NCBI GenBank assembly: GCA_949292215.1
Contig: CASEYW010000014.1
Location: 1-46,249, forward strand
Length of the DNA stretch: 46,249 nucleotides
From: an uncultured bacterium
Lineage (GTDB): Bacteria > Verrucomicrobiota > Lentisphaeria > Victivallales > UBA1829
Direction of reading: 5' to 3'
The position numbers were made by a program, and so were the translations under genes. Below, in pieces: positions 37,090 to 45,582 of the stretch (positions are counted from its first letter, which is position 1; every line of letters starts with the position of its first letter). The notes under the pieces are model-generated. The model was not told the origin of the DNA and searched no databases. It saw nothing but the letters and a program-made list of their open reading frames with translations.

Positions 37090-37128
37090 ATTTTTCATAA
37101 TTTGCAGTCAGATGGAGAAAAAAAACTC

Positions 37129-37157
37129 TTGTCAAAGATTCTGATTTTTGCTATAAT
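37129..37157 (+). promoter_or_regulatory. Sigma-70 type promoter
   Basis: TTGTCA (37129-37134), 17-base spacer, TATAAT (37152-37157), 46 bases before the prepilin ATG. The eleven bases CTCTTGTCAAA around the -35 box are identical to those of the promoter at 9016, which serves the equivalent cassette. Confidence 0.78.
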
Positions 37158-37203
37158 TATCCAAAAAAGAAGAGCTCTCAAACACCGGAAAGGAAAGAAT
37201 CGT

Positions 37204-37929
37204 ATGATGTATCCATGGCAGAAAGAAAAGATAGAATCCGTCTTGAAAAAGATTCCATCCCGGAAGCGGAATTTTTCCCTGATAGAGCTTCTCGTCGTTA
37301 TTGCAATCATTGCAATCCTTGCCGGGATTCTTCTGCCGGCGTTGAATTCCGCGCGTAAAAAAGCGAAAAGCGTTGCCTGCATCAACAACCTGAAAACCTG
37401 TGCATTGAAGATGAATTTCTATGCGGATGACTGGGAGGATTTCCTTCCGGCTGTTTCAGACTCGGGCGGTCGGACGTGGAGTTATCTTCTCGGTCCGAAA
37501 CACACCGCTCTGATGTGGAAATTCGAGGGGTATTCAGACTATCGCTGTCCTTATGAAATCATCGGGACAGATACGACCGGAGCAAGGTATTTTACCTACG
37601 GAATGAACTGCAATTTAAAAAATGATGGACAATGGGCCATTGATTATTATCCCAGACGCACCCAGATCGGGAAGAAGGGAGGCTCCTGGGTTCCGAAAGG
37701 TGTCCCCTCCTCCATTCTGCTGCTGGCCGACACGCTGACCACTGGCAGGACAGAGCAGCTTTACATGATGAACAGCAGCAGCGGAGCAATTCATCTCCGC
37801 CACAACAATCTTGCCAACGGGCTGATGCTGGACGGCAGTGCCCAGTCCCTCGGAGTCGGCGCGCTCTCCTCCCGGTGCAAGGGGTCTGGAAATGTCATGA
37901 CCGAAAGTATGGATCTCTTCACTTTCTGA
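37204..37929 (+). CDS. Prepilin-like protein
   Basis: A 241-residue protein from ATG 37204 (AGGAAAG upstream). A 22-residue basic leader ending in RKRN precedes [20 protein letters not shown]; the residue before F is N, not G. The body has VACINNLKTCALKMNFYADD and, near the end, LRHNNLANGLMLDGSAQ, the H-X9-DG signature. It is the first gene of a two-gene unit with the 1126-residue hydrolase, whose start is 36 bases downstream, behind a near-consensus promoter and divergent from a LacI regulator. The same architecture is found at 7840-14571. Confidence 0.9.
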   Translation: MMYPWQKEKIESVLKKIPSRKRNFSLIELLVVIAIIAILAGILLPALNSARKKAKSVACINNLKTCALKMNFYADDWEDFLPAVSDSGGRTWSYLLGPKHTALMWKFEGYSDYRCPYEIIGTDTTGARYFTYGMNCNLKNDGQWAIDYYPRRTQIGKKGGSWVPKGVPSSILLLADTLTTGRTEQLYMMNSSSGAIHLRHNNLANGLMLDGSAQSLGVGALSSRCKGSGNVMTESMDLFTF

Positions 37930-37965
37930 CGTGATTGATTGAACTGATATAAGGAATATACTGAA

Positions 37966-40900
37966 ATGAAACAGATGATTACTCTGCTGTTTTTCTCTCT
38001 GGCCGGAACGGTTCTGTTTTCCGCGCAGCCTCAAGCCTCCAACATTCGTCTGATTCCCGGTGGAATCGAAGTGATTGAACGCGAAAATGCCGGAACACCC
38101 GCCTTTGATTCCAGTCAGCGCCTGAAGCCAATGGATCAGCGGGTGCTGATTGATTTCATGGACCTTGCCGCTTCTCCGCAGGCAGGAAAACTGAAAATGG
38201 ATCCGAAAACGTCTTCGCAGGAAGGGTCCATCGAAGTCGGACGGGAAAAAGCTCTTTTCCTCTATTCTTCCAGCGTGAAAAAAACGGGGACAAATCAGTT
38301 CCGCTTCGCATTCCGCATCCGGAAGAACAAACCGGAAAACCTGAAGGAAACGTTTATCAGTCTCCGTCTGAACCGCGCGCTTCAGGATATCCCTCTGACT
38401 CTGACTGTGGAAAGTTCCGACGGAAAATTCTGGAACCGCAAGCTGATTTTTCCACGGACGCACAAAGGCGGCTGGATCTGGTCAAGCGCGAAGACACAGA
38501 AGGTGCGTGCCGTCCGGATTCCGCTGCACCGCGGGGAGCTGGTCATTCAAGGGGTTACGGTTCCTGCCATGGCGTGCAAATACGGGACGAACACGGGAAA
38601 TCTGCGGTTGTATCTGGACAGGGGAAAGATGACCGGAACCGGGGCGGAATTGACGATCTCCTACGAACCCTATCAATCGGAATCTCTGAATTTAAGGCCG
38701 CTCATGAACATGGGATTCCGCGACGACACACCCGATGACAAGCAGGGAGGATGGACCGATCAGGGCCCCGAAAACGATCTGCGCATGATGAAAAGCGGAA
38801 AACAGGTTTTCGTCAACATTCCGTTTGATGTGGTGGATCCGGCGGGGAACAACGGGAAATCGGTGCTGGTGTTTGCCAGTCCGGAGCGTCCGTATTTTGC
38901 AGAAAGAGCGGTTGTTCCGGGGGAAGGAAAGCGTTTCCGCTGGATCTATCTGCTTCATGCCGATGCGTGGGGAAAGAAAAAGGAGGTCGGAACTCTTCAG
39001 GTCAGCTATCAGGACGGCGAAAAGGTCCGCTTCCCCATCGTGGACGGTCGCGATGTGGCAAACTGGTGGGAACCGAAATCGGTTTCCAATGCTGCCGTTG
39101 CCTGGAAAGGACAGAACCGCCATGCGTTTCTCGGTCTTTACATCAGCCGTTTCCCGGTGAAGTACAAACCGGTCCGGGCGCTGGAACTGATCTCTTCGAA
39201 ACAGTCGGTCTGGATGGTTCTGGCCGTTTCAGGGGTCCGTGCGGAATATCCGCCGTTTCCTCCGGTGGATGCCGAGGCCATTGAAGTTCCGGTCGTCATG
39301 GACAAACGCGACTGGCGCGAATACTCGCTGACCGTTCAGAAAAAACAGCCCGTCCGCAACAGCGCGCTGGATTTCTCGTTCCTGCTGGATGCTCCCGCCG
39401 GAAAATACGGATTTCTCAAAAGCGAAGGGGAAAACTTCGTGTTTGAACAGCGTCCCGGTGTTCCGGTCCGCTTCAACGGAGCCAATCTCTGCGGAGAGAT
39501 TGCAACAAGATACACAAAAGAGGAAGCGGAACGACTCGCGGAACAGCTTGCGGCACTTGGATTCAATGCGGTGCGCCTGCACCATTTCGACAGTGATCTT
39601 GTAGATTCCGCGAAAACCGACGGCTCCGTTCTGCCGGAGCGTCTTGACCATCTGCACTATCTCGTGTATGCAATGAAAAAACGGGGAATCTATGTCACGC
39701 TTGATCTCTACACGATCCGCACCATCGGATTCCCGGAGAAATTCAAAACCATGTTCGATGTCAAAAGCCGAATGATCTTTTCCAAAACGCTCCGCGACAA
39801 TCTGATGAATTTCGCACGCACGATGCTGACTCCCGTAAATCCGTATACCGGACTTGCACTCAAAGATGATCCGGTTCTTGTGTTCATCGGCCTCATCAAC
39901 GAAGATCCGGTGATGACCGTGCACGACCAGTACAAATATCCGAACAGCGATCCCGTTCAGCATCGGGCGATCCGGGAAAATTTCGAATCGTGGTGCGCGG
40001 CACGGGCAATTCCGGCGCCCGCAAAACCGGACCGGGAACTCTATGTGCGCTTTCTGAATGATCATCATATCAAAATCTACAATGAAATGACCAATTCCCT
40101 CCGGAAAATGGGGGTGCGGCAGATGACTTCGGATATCTCCTGCACCGCGAACTCCATCACCGCAATTCCCCGGAAGACCTTCGATTATGTGGACAATCAT
40201 TTTTATTTCTCCCATCCACAAGCCCTCGGGAACGCCTGGAGTTTCCCGAGCCGTTACTCCGACGAGAGCATGACGACCGTTCTGTTCGACAACATGACCC
40301 GTACCGTAGCATCCCGCATCCAGGGAAAACCGATGACCATTACCGAATTCAATTTCTGTGCGCCGAACGTCTATCGGCATGAGGGGGGGCTGGCGATGGG
40401 CAGTCTCTCCGCGTTTCAGAATCTCAGCGGGATTTTTGTGTTTGATTATGCAGGATACTCGCACAAGACGCGCTGGAACACGCTGAACCGGACCGGCGGA
40501 CATCTCGGCTGGTTCGGCATTTCCGTCGATCCGATCCGTCTCCTGACCCAGCGGGTCATTGCGCTTCTCTATCTGCGGGGCGATGTGAAGCAGGCCCCCG
40601 TTGCCGAACAGGAACTCCTGACCATCACGCCGGAGGACTGCAAACTTCCGCAGGTGCAGAATTACTCCTTCTTCCGTCTGGCGAAAGAGGCCGCAATTCC
40701 GGCGAATTTCCATTCGCTTGCCTTTTATACAAAAATTGCGATGGACTCCGCGGACCGCGTTCCCGCCGGAAGCCATTCTCTTCGCAAGCTGCTTTCCGGA
40801 AAGTCTCTGAAAATTCCGCGCAGAGGAAAAGGAGTCTATTTGCCGGAACAGGGAAAAATCACCAGTTCGACCGGAGAGATCAGCATTGACGCAAAAACGA

Positions 40901-41346
40901 AAACCATCCGGGTTGTCACACCGAAGAGCGAGGGATTCACCATGACCGGAAAATCCGCGAAAGGCGACAGGCTCAGCGTTTCAGGCAGTTCGGCCCTCTG
41001 TTCCGTTTTCGCCGGCGCCCTGGATGGAAAACCGCTCGGGGAAACCTCCCGTGCCATGATTCTCCATCTGACCGATATTCAGGCGACCGGCCGCAGAAAA
41101 ACCGCACTCGGCGATTCCCGGATCGTCTACAACTGGGGCAATATGGATCCTTACCTTCTGAGAAAGGGAAAAGCGGACATCGCTCTGAAAAATTCCGGGA
41201 AAGGAACTGTCCGGGTTCGCGCGCTGGATGTCAACGGAGCCGTTCTCGCGGAAGTTCCCAGCCGGGAGTCGGACGGACGTGTGATCTTTACCGCCGATAC
41301 GGGGCTCTACGGCGCAATGGCATACGAATTCCTCCGGATTCCTTGA
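37966..41346 (+). CDS. Giant secreted clan GH-A glycoside hydrolase with GGWTDQG module
   Basis: An 1126-residue exported enzyme (signal MKQMITLLFFSLAGTVLFSA). The N-terminal 240 residues form an unrecognised beta region. The GGWTDQG module spans about 245-430, with the motif at 261-267 and a later ANWWEP/AAVAWKGQN segment. A TIM barrel follows from about 475 (GFNAVRLHHFDSD), with acid/base E646 in FIGLINEDP and nucleophile E794 in MTITEFNFCAPN, placing it in clan GH-A, GH5-like. A beta-rich tail closes it. The protein at 42216-45530 shares the whole arrangement. Outer-envelope or extracellular polysaccharide breakdown is likely; the substrate is unknown. It is the second gene of the prepilin cassette and ends convergently to the AraC gene. 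Confidence 0.82.
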   Translation: MKQMITLLFFSLAGTVLFSAQPQASNIRLIPGGIEVIERENAGTPAFDSSQRLKPMDQRVLIDFMDLAASPQAGKLKMDPKTSSQEGSIEVGREKALFLYSSSVKKTGTNQFRFAFRIRKNKPENLKETFISLRLNRALQDIPLTLTVESSDGKFWNRKLIFPRTHKGGWIWSSAKTQKVRAVRIPLHRGELVIQGVTVPAMACKYGTNTGNLRLYLDRGKMTGTGAELTISYEPYQSESLNLRPLMNMGFRDDTPDDKQGGWTDQGPENDLRMMKSGKQVFVNIPFDVVDPAGNNGKSVLVFASPERPYFAERAVVPGEGKRFRWIYLLHADAWGKKKEVGTLQVSYQDGEKVRFPIVDGRDVANWWEPKSVSNAAVAWKGQNRHAFLGLYISRFPVKYKPVRALELISSKQSVWMVLAVSGVRAEYPPFPPVDAEAIEVPVVMDKRDWREYSLTVQKKQPVRNSALDFSFLLDAPAGKYGFLKSEGENFVFEQRPGVPVRFNGANLCGEIATRYTKEEAERLAEQLAALGFNAVRLHHFDSDLVDSAKTDGSVLPERLDHLHYLVYAMKKRGIYVTLDLYTIRTIGFPEKFKTMFDVKSRMIFSKTLRDNLMNFARTMLTPVNPYTGLALKDDPVLVFIGLINEDPVMTVHDQYKYPNSDPVQHRAIRENFESWCAARAIPAPAKPDRELYVRFLNDHHIKIYNEMTNSLRKMGVRQMTSDISCTANSITAIPRKTFDYVDNHFYFSHPQALGNAWSFPSRYSDESMTTVLFDNMTRTVASRIQGKPMTITEFNFCAPNVYRHEGGLAMGSLSAFQNLSGIFVFDYAGYSHKTRWNTLNRTGGHLGWFGISVDPIRLLTQRVIALLYLRGDVKQAPVAEQELLTITPEDCKLPQVQNYSFFRLAKEAAIPANFHSLAFYTKIAMDSADRVPAGSHSLRKLLSGKSLKIPRRGKGVYLPEQGKITSSTGEISIDAKTKTIRVVTPKSEGFTMTGKSAKGDRLSVSGSSALCSVFAGALDGKPLGETSRAMILHLTDIQATGRRKTALGDSRIVYNWGNMDPYLLRKGKADIALKNSGKGTVRVRALDVNGAVLAEVPSRESDGRVIFTADTGLYGAMAYEFLRIP

Positions 41347-41403
41347 ACGAAGGATTCGCCCGGCGCGGAGAGCGGCGGAGACCGGAGAGGTCCGGCTCTC
41401 TCA

Positions 41404-42144
41404 TCACGAGGGAGCCGAAAGAGCCGGCCGGTCTTTCCGGGGCGTGACGCCGTATCTGCTTCTGTAAATGCGGATGAAATAGTTGCTGTTTCCAAAGCCG
41501 CACCGTTCCGCGATCTCCGTCATGGAAAGATAGGGATTCCGCAGAAGGATCCTGGCCCGTTCCAGACGCAGATTCTGCAGATACCGGGAAGGGGATTCTC
41601 CGCAGAAGTCCTGAAACAGCCGCCTCAGGAAACTCGGGCAGACTCCCGCTTCCCGCGCGGTCTCCTCAATGGAGAGCATTTCCGTGAAATGATCCTGCAT
41701 GAAACGCAGGGCTCGCTGGAGTCCGGGATGCAGATCTTCCGTCCGGTTTTCCAGCTGATTGAGTCGCTGGAGCAGGGAGCAGAGCAGAGCCGGCGCGCCG
41801 GTGAGATTCCCGTGTTCCATCATATTTCTCAGTTCAAGGAGGGAGCGGCGGACCCATCCGAGTCCTGAAACATCAATTCGCCGCCAGTGCTGGGAAAAGA
41901 GTGCGGGAGAGGCTTGAAACACACAGAACAGATTCCGCTCTCCGGGTTCGTTGATCTGATTGTGGCGGATGCCCGGGGGGATCACGATCAGAGTGCCGGG
42001 TTTCCCCTCCAGAACTCCGGAGGAACTTTCCACACGGCATTTCCCGCGTGTCACCAGCAGAATTTCGCATCCCCCGTGACAGTGAAACGCCACATTGCCT
42101 TCCCCATGATGCAGCCACGCATATGCAAAATACGGCAGTTCCAT
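41404..42144 (-). CDS. AraC-family transcriptional regulator
   Basis: A 246-residue regulator with a compact N-terminal cupin (VAFHCHGGCEILLVTRGKCR, GTLIVIPPGIRHNQI) and two C-terminal helix-turn-helices (LSIEETAREAGVCPSFLRRL, LSMTEIAERCGFGNSNYFIR, then the YGVTPRKDR end). GGGAGA lies before ATG 42144. It starts 71 bases after the 1104-residue hydrolase gene on the same strand. Between them, on the minus strand, TTGAAA and TACAGT are 17 bases apart and straddle the palindrome CTCCCGGGAG (42188-42197), so it may have its own promoter and operator. It probably activates the prepilin/hydrolase genes upstream of it. Confidence 0.9.
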   Translation of the reverse strand: MELPYFAYAWLHHGEGNVAFHCHGGCEILLVTRGKCRVESSSGVLEGKPGTLIVIPPGIRHNQINEPGERNLFCVFQASPALFSQHWRRIDVSGLGWVRRSLLELRNMMEHGNLTGAPALLCSLLQRLNQLENRTEDLHPGLQRALRFMQDHFTEMLSIEETAREAGVCPSFLRRLFQDFCGESPSRYLQNLRLERARILLRNPYLSMTEIAERCGFGNSNYFIRIYRSRYGVTPRKDRPALSAPS

Positions 42145-42187
42145 TTGTCTTTTCTCCCGAGTTGCTTCGTTCAGAAAATACTGTACA

Positions 42188-42197
42188 CTCCCGGGAG
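42188..42197. promoter_or_regulatory. Palindrome in the AraC promoter spacer
   Basis: CTCCCGGGAG, a perfect 10-base palindrome, lies within the spacer of a leftward promoter-like pair (TTGAAA, complement of 42203-42208, and TACAGT, complement of 42180-42185). It may be a binding site; no second copy was noticed. Confidence 0.35.
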
Positions 42198-42215
42198 AGA
42201 AGTTTCAATCGTGGT

Positions 42216-45200
42216 TCAGTCAAATGTCAGCTCGTAGACAAAGACCTGTCCTTCCGGCCGGAACACGTTTGCATCAAAGAGGATTTCTCCCTCCGCGTTT
42301 TTCCGGAGAGGAACCCGGGCAAGACGCTTTCCTCCGGTATTGCAGCTGTACAGCGTACCGCGTTTCCCCGCCGGCAGTTTCAGGCGGATCTCCGCTTCTC
42401 CGCGTGCGGCAAGATGCGGTGCTTTCCCCCAGGTGGAATACTGTTTCATCAGCGAGTTGTCGAATTTCAGCAGGGATGCCTGCGAGTCGGTCAGGTGCAG
42501 GAAGAGAATCCGTTTCGACTCTTTCAGCGGTTTTCCGTCCACGGACTGGAGCGAAAACACTCCTCGCCCGATCCGGTTCCGGACGCGCATTATACCGCTG
42601 TTTCCTTCAAGTTTTTCCGGAAGAATCAGGACTTCGATTCCCGGGGCGGAGGCGCGGAAGGTCTGGCGGGCGGAGTCCAGTTCGAGCTGGCCTCCCGCGG
42701 AACGGTATCGTTTTCCGGCGGCATCGATTGAGTCTTTCGGAAGAATTCCGCGGTTCATCAGGTCCTTGAACGGAGCACTGCCGAAATTCTGCGCGCGAAC
42801 TACCGGGACCTTGAATTCCAGTTTCGGGAAATTGTATCCGGTATTGAGCAAAGCATGGACTCCATCCGGAAGTTTTGTGCGGACGGAGGCAGCGTCCGGC
42901 AGGACCGCCGTGCCGATTCTGGCGACCAGACCGAGATTTCGGAAATCACGGGAGGGAACCTGGCTGAAATTCATTCCTTCCGGTCCCGAAAAAGCAGCGG
43001 AAAGAATCACCGGGGACGGTTTGATCTCCTTTCCGAGGAACAGTTTCACTCCGATCCGGTGGGAGAGCATTTTGACCACGTCGGATCCGAGATCGAACGG
43101 CCCGCCGGTCGTCTGATCGTAAATGATGTTGCCGTATCCATGGGAATAGGCGAACTGAACGAGTCCGCTCCAGTCCTGGAGCCCGGCATAGGCGGCGGGC
43201 AGGACTCCCCCTTCCGCCCGGAAGAAGTTCGGTTTTGCGTAATCGAATTCCGTGATCGCCATGGGTTTTCCCCAGATTCGGGTGGGGAACATCCAGGAGA
43301 GATCGCCGCTTGCGGATTTCAGCGACGATTCGTTTTCAAGGCGCGCGGGCAGTTTCCAGGCTTCCACGGGAAACTGGGGATGGTCGAAATAGTAGTGATT
43401 GTCGATGTAGTCGTATTTGTCGCGCAGGAACGAGAGCAGCCATTCCGAATGATGGTTCTGGTCGGAGAGCGGCTTTTCCATTCCGAGTTCCTTCCGGAGA
43501 AAGTCGCGCATTTCCCGGTAGGATGCGTCGTATGCCTCCATCAGATAAGCGGCGGTCTGTTCTTCGCGTTTTCCCGGATCCGCCTTCCATCCTTTGCGTT
43601 TGAGCCACTCCGCGAAACGCTGTTCCTTGAGTGCGCCAAGCGTGCCTTCCCAGCGGGAACCGAGATAACCCTCATTGATCAGGTTGACTCCGATCAGAAC
43701 GGGATCGTCCTTGAGCGGAAGCCCCGTGTAGGGATTCGGAGCAGAGAACCAGTTCCGGGTAAAGCGCTTCCAGTTTTCCATCGCCGATTTCCGGAGAAAG
43801 ACAAGATGCTTGAATCCTCCGGCGCCCCACTCCTTTTCCTCTTCGGGTGCGAAGCGGCGGGAGACATAGCAGTCGGTGATGACATAGATTCCTCTTTTTT
43901 TGAAGCAGGCGATCAGATAGTTCAGCCGGTCGAGGTGTTTCTGGTTCAGTTCCGTGCTGGAGCCGTTCTGCCGGACGGAAAGTCCGTTGTCATGATGATG
44001 GATCCGGACCAGATTGAATCCGGCTTTGACCATGCGGTCCGCGAGGCGCTCGGACCACCGGGGTTCCAGAAACTGAGCCGTATCCACAAGATTGGTGCCG
44101 TAAAACCGGACGCTCTCGCCGGGACGGTCGCGGAATTCGAAATGTCCGTTCCGCACGACAACGGGCCCGTATTTTCCGGCGGGCGCATCCAGATGCCTGG
44201 AGAAGTCCAGCACCGATCCCGGGACGATGTCCTTCTCCTGACGGATCGGTTTCCAGTCCGCATTCTGTTCGATGATCACGGGTCCGCCGAGTTTCCGTTC
44301 CGGGACCCGGTCCGAGGAGACCGTCGCCGCGACAATCGCCCATACGGAGGCTCCCGTCGAAGCAAACGCGATTTTTGCTATCTCCTTGTTTTCAATTGGA
44401 AAGAGTGACCGGTACAGCCCCACCACAGCGGCCTTGTTCTCCCCGGTCCATGTGACAACCCCGTTCGGGGCCGGCTGCGGCGACCACCAGTTTCCCACAT
44501 CCTTCATTCCGGTCACGGGAATGACGGACCGGGAACCGTCCTTGTATTCCAGCGTCACTTCCCCGATCTTTTTGCCGGAAGGCCACGCCATTGCATGCAG
44601 AAGATAAAGATAGTTTCCCCGGACCGGTCCTCCGGATGGAACCGCCTCCGCTCTCTGCGGAAAATAGTCGCGGAAGGGACCGCGGAGGACAATGCAGGAT
44701 TTCCCGTTGTTCTTCCACGGAGCGACCAGCGTGAAGGGAACGGTGCCGAGACGGGGATTCTTTTCCCAGCAGGGCAGCATGCGCAGATCGTTGTCGGCTC
44801 CCTGATCGGTCCATCCGCCTTTCCGGTCGTCGGGTTTCTCATCGTTGAATCCTGTTGTGAATGCGCCGCGGAGATCCAGCGGAGAGAAGAGGTAGGAATC
44901 CTCCCGGATCCGGAGCTGGATTCCGTAACGGCCTTTTTCAAGTTCCGGCAGGAGGATTCGGACAGCAAAGGTATTGCCTCCGGTTGCGCGGTCGTCCTGA
45001 ACGAAAAAGTCAAACGGTTTTTCCGCGGAGAAGGTCACTCTTGCTCCATCCAGAGGGAAAACGGCCTTTGCGGTTTTCTCCCAGAACAGATTGAACGGAT
45101 CCCGTATCTTCAGAACATGAACTGGAAATTCGAACGTTTTCCGGTCGGTCAGAACTTCCCGGCCTTCGAACCGGGAGGCGCGGGCGGTGAAATCCAGCGC

Positions 45201-45530
45201 AATCTGTTTCGGCGGGAGCTTGCTCCGGATCTGCACTTCCGCCGTGTAGATCCAGGTGTTCCGGCCGGCCGGGAGAAATTTCTGCCGGAGCGTTCCCTTG
45301 AGTCCGGGCATGTCGATTTCGGATTCCAGGGAGGTTCCATCGTTTTTTTTCACAAGGAACCAGCGGTCTCCCTGCGTGCTGGAACGCCATTGGGAATCAA
45401 AGCATTTGATTCGGGCGGGAAGTCCGCCGACGGTGAACGCTCCTTTGGGGTCAATTTTCAGAGCCGCGGCAAGGGGAAAAACCGCGGAAGCGGCAAAAAA
45501 ACAGGCAGCGGAAAAAAACAGAATTCTCAT
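42216..45530 (-). CDS. Giant secreted clan GH-A glycoside hydrolase with GGWTDQG module
   Basis: An 1104-residue exported protein (signal MRILFFSAACFFAASAVFPL) with AAAGGATG before ATG 45530. Its layout matches the 37966 enzyme: an unrecognised beta region to about 225, a GGWTDQG module (motif at 238-244, later GNWWSPQPAPNGVVTW), and a TIM barrel with NLVRIHHHD, acid/base E620 in GVNLINEGYLG and nucleophile E761 in MAITEFDYAKPN, then a beta-rich tail. The two are clear paralogs that differ widely in sequence, so their substrates probably differ. It follows a prepilin-like gene by 52 bases on the same strand and precedes an AraC regulator. Extracellular polysaccharide cleavage is the likely job; the family number cannot be fixed by eye. 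Confidence 0.82.
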   Translation of the reverse strand: MRILFFSAACFFAASAVFPLAAALKIDPKGAFTVGGLPARIKCFDSQWRSSTQGDRWFLVKKNDGTSLESEIDMPGLKGTLRQKFLPAGRNTWIYTAEVQIRSKLPPKQIALDFTARASRFEGREVLTDRKTFEFPVHVLKIRDPFNLFWEKTAKAVFPLDGARVTFSAEKPFDFFVQDDRATGGNTFAVRILLPELEKGRYGIQLRIREDSYLFSPLDLRGAFTTGFNDEKPDDRKGGWTDQGADNDLRMLPCWEKNPRLGTVPFTLVAPWKNNGKSCIVLRGPFRDYFPQRAEAVPSGGPVRGNYLYLLHAMAWPSGKKIGEVTLEYKDGSRSVIPVTGMKDVGNWWSPQPAPNGVVTWTGENKAAVVGLYRSLFPIENKEIAKIAFASTGASVWAIVAATVSSDRVPERKLGGPVIIEQNADWKPIRQEKDIVPGSVLDFSRHLDAPAGKYGPVVVRNGHFEFRDRPGESVRFYGTNLVDTAQFLEPRWSERLADRMVKAGFNLVRIHHHDNGLSVRQNGSSTELNQKHLDRLNYLIACFKKRGIYVITDCYVSRRFAPEEEKEWGAGGFKHLVFLRKSAMENWKRFTRNWFSAPNPYTGLPLKDDPVLIGVNLINEGYLGSRWEGTLGALKEQRFAEWLKRKGWKADPGKREEQTAAYLMEAYDASYREMRDFLRKELGMEKPLSDQNHHSEWLLSFLRDKYDYIDNHYYFDHPQFPVEAWKLPARLENESSLKSASGDLSWMFPTRIWGKPMAITEFDYAKPNFFRAEGGVLPAAYAGLQDWSGLVQFAYSHGYGNIIYDQTTGGPFDLGSDVVKMLSHRIGVKLFLGKEIKPSPVILSAAFSGPEGMNFSQVPSRDFRNLGLVARIGTAVLPDAASVRTKLPDGVHALLNTGYNFPKLEFKVPVVRAQNFGSAPFKDLMNRGILPKDSIDAAGKRYRSAGGQLELDSARQTFRASAPGIEVLILPEKLEGNSGIMRVRNRIGRGVFSLQSVDGKPLKESKRILFLHLTDSQASLLKFDNSLMKQYSTWGKAPHLAARGEAEIRLKLPAGKRGTLYSCNTGGKRLARVPLRKNAEGEILFDANVFRPEGQVFVYELTFD

Positions 45531-45582
45531 GCAGTCATCCTTTCATAAAACAATCCGTGTAAAAAGAGAGGTGGTCTGGCGT

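Noticed and set aside
39229..40776. 515-codon open frame antisense to the 1126-residue hydrolase
   Set aside because: It is a shadow of a clearly real GH-A enzyme with both catalytic glutamates visible on the plus strand.
42855..44408. 517-codon open frame antisense to the 1104-residue hydrolase
   Set aside because: Shadow of the minus-strand enzyme; no start signal or family motif.
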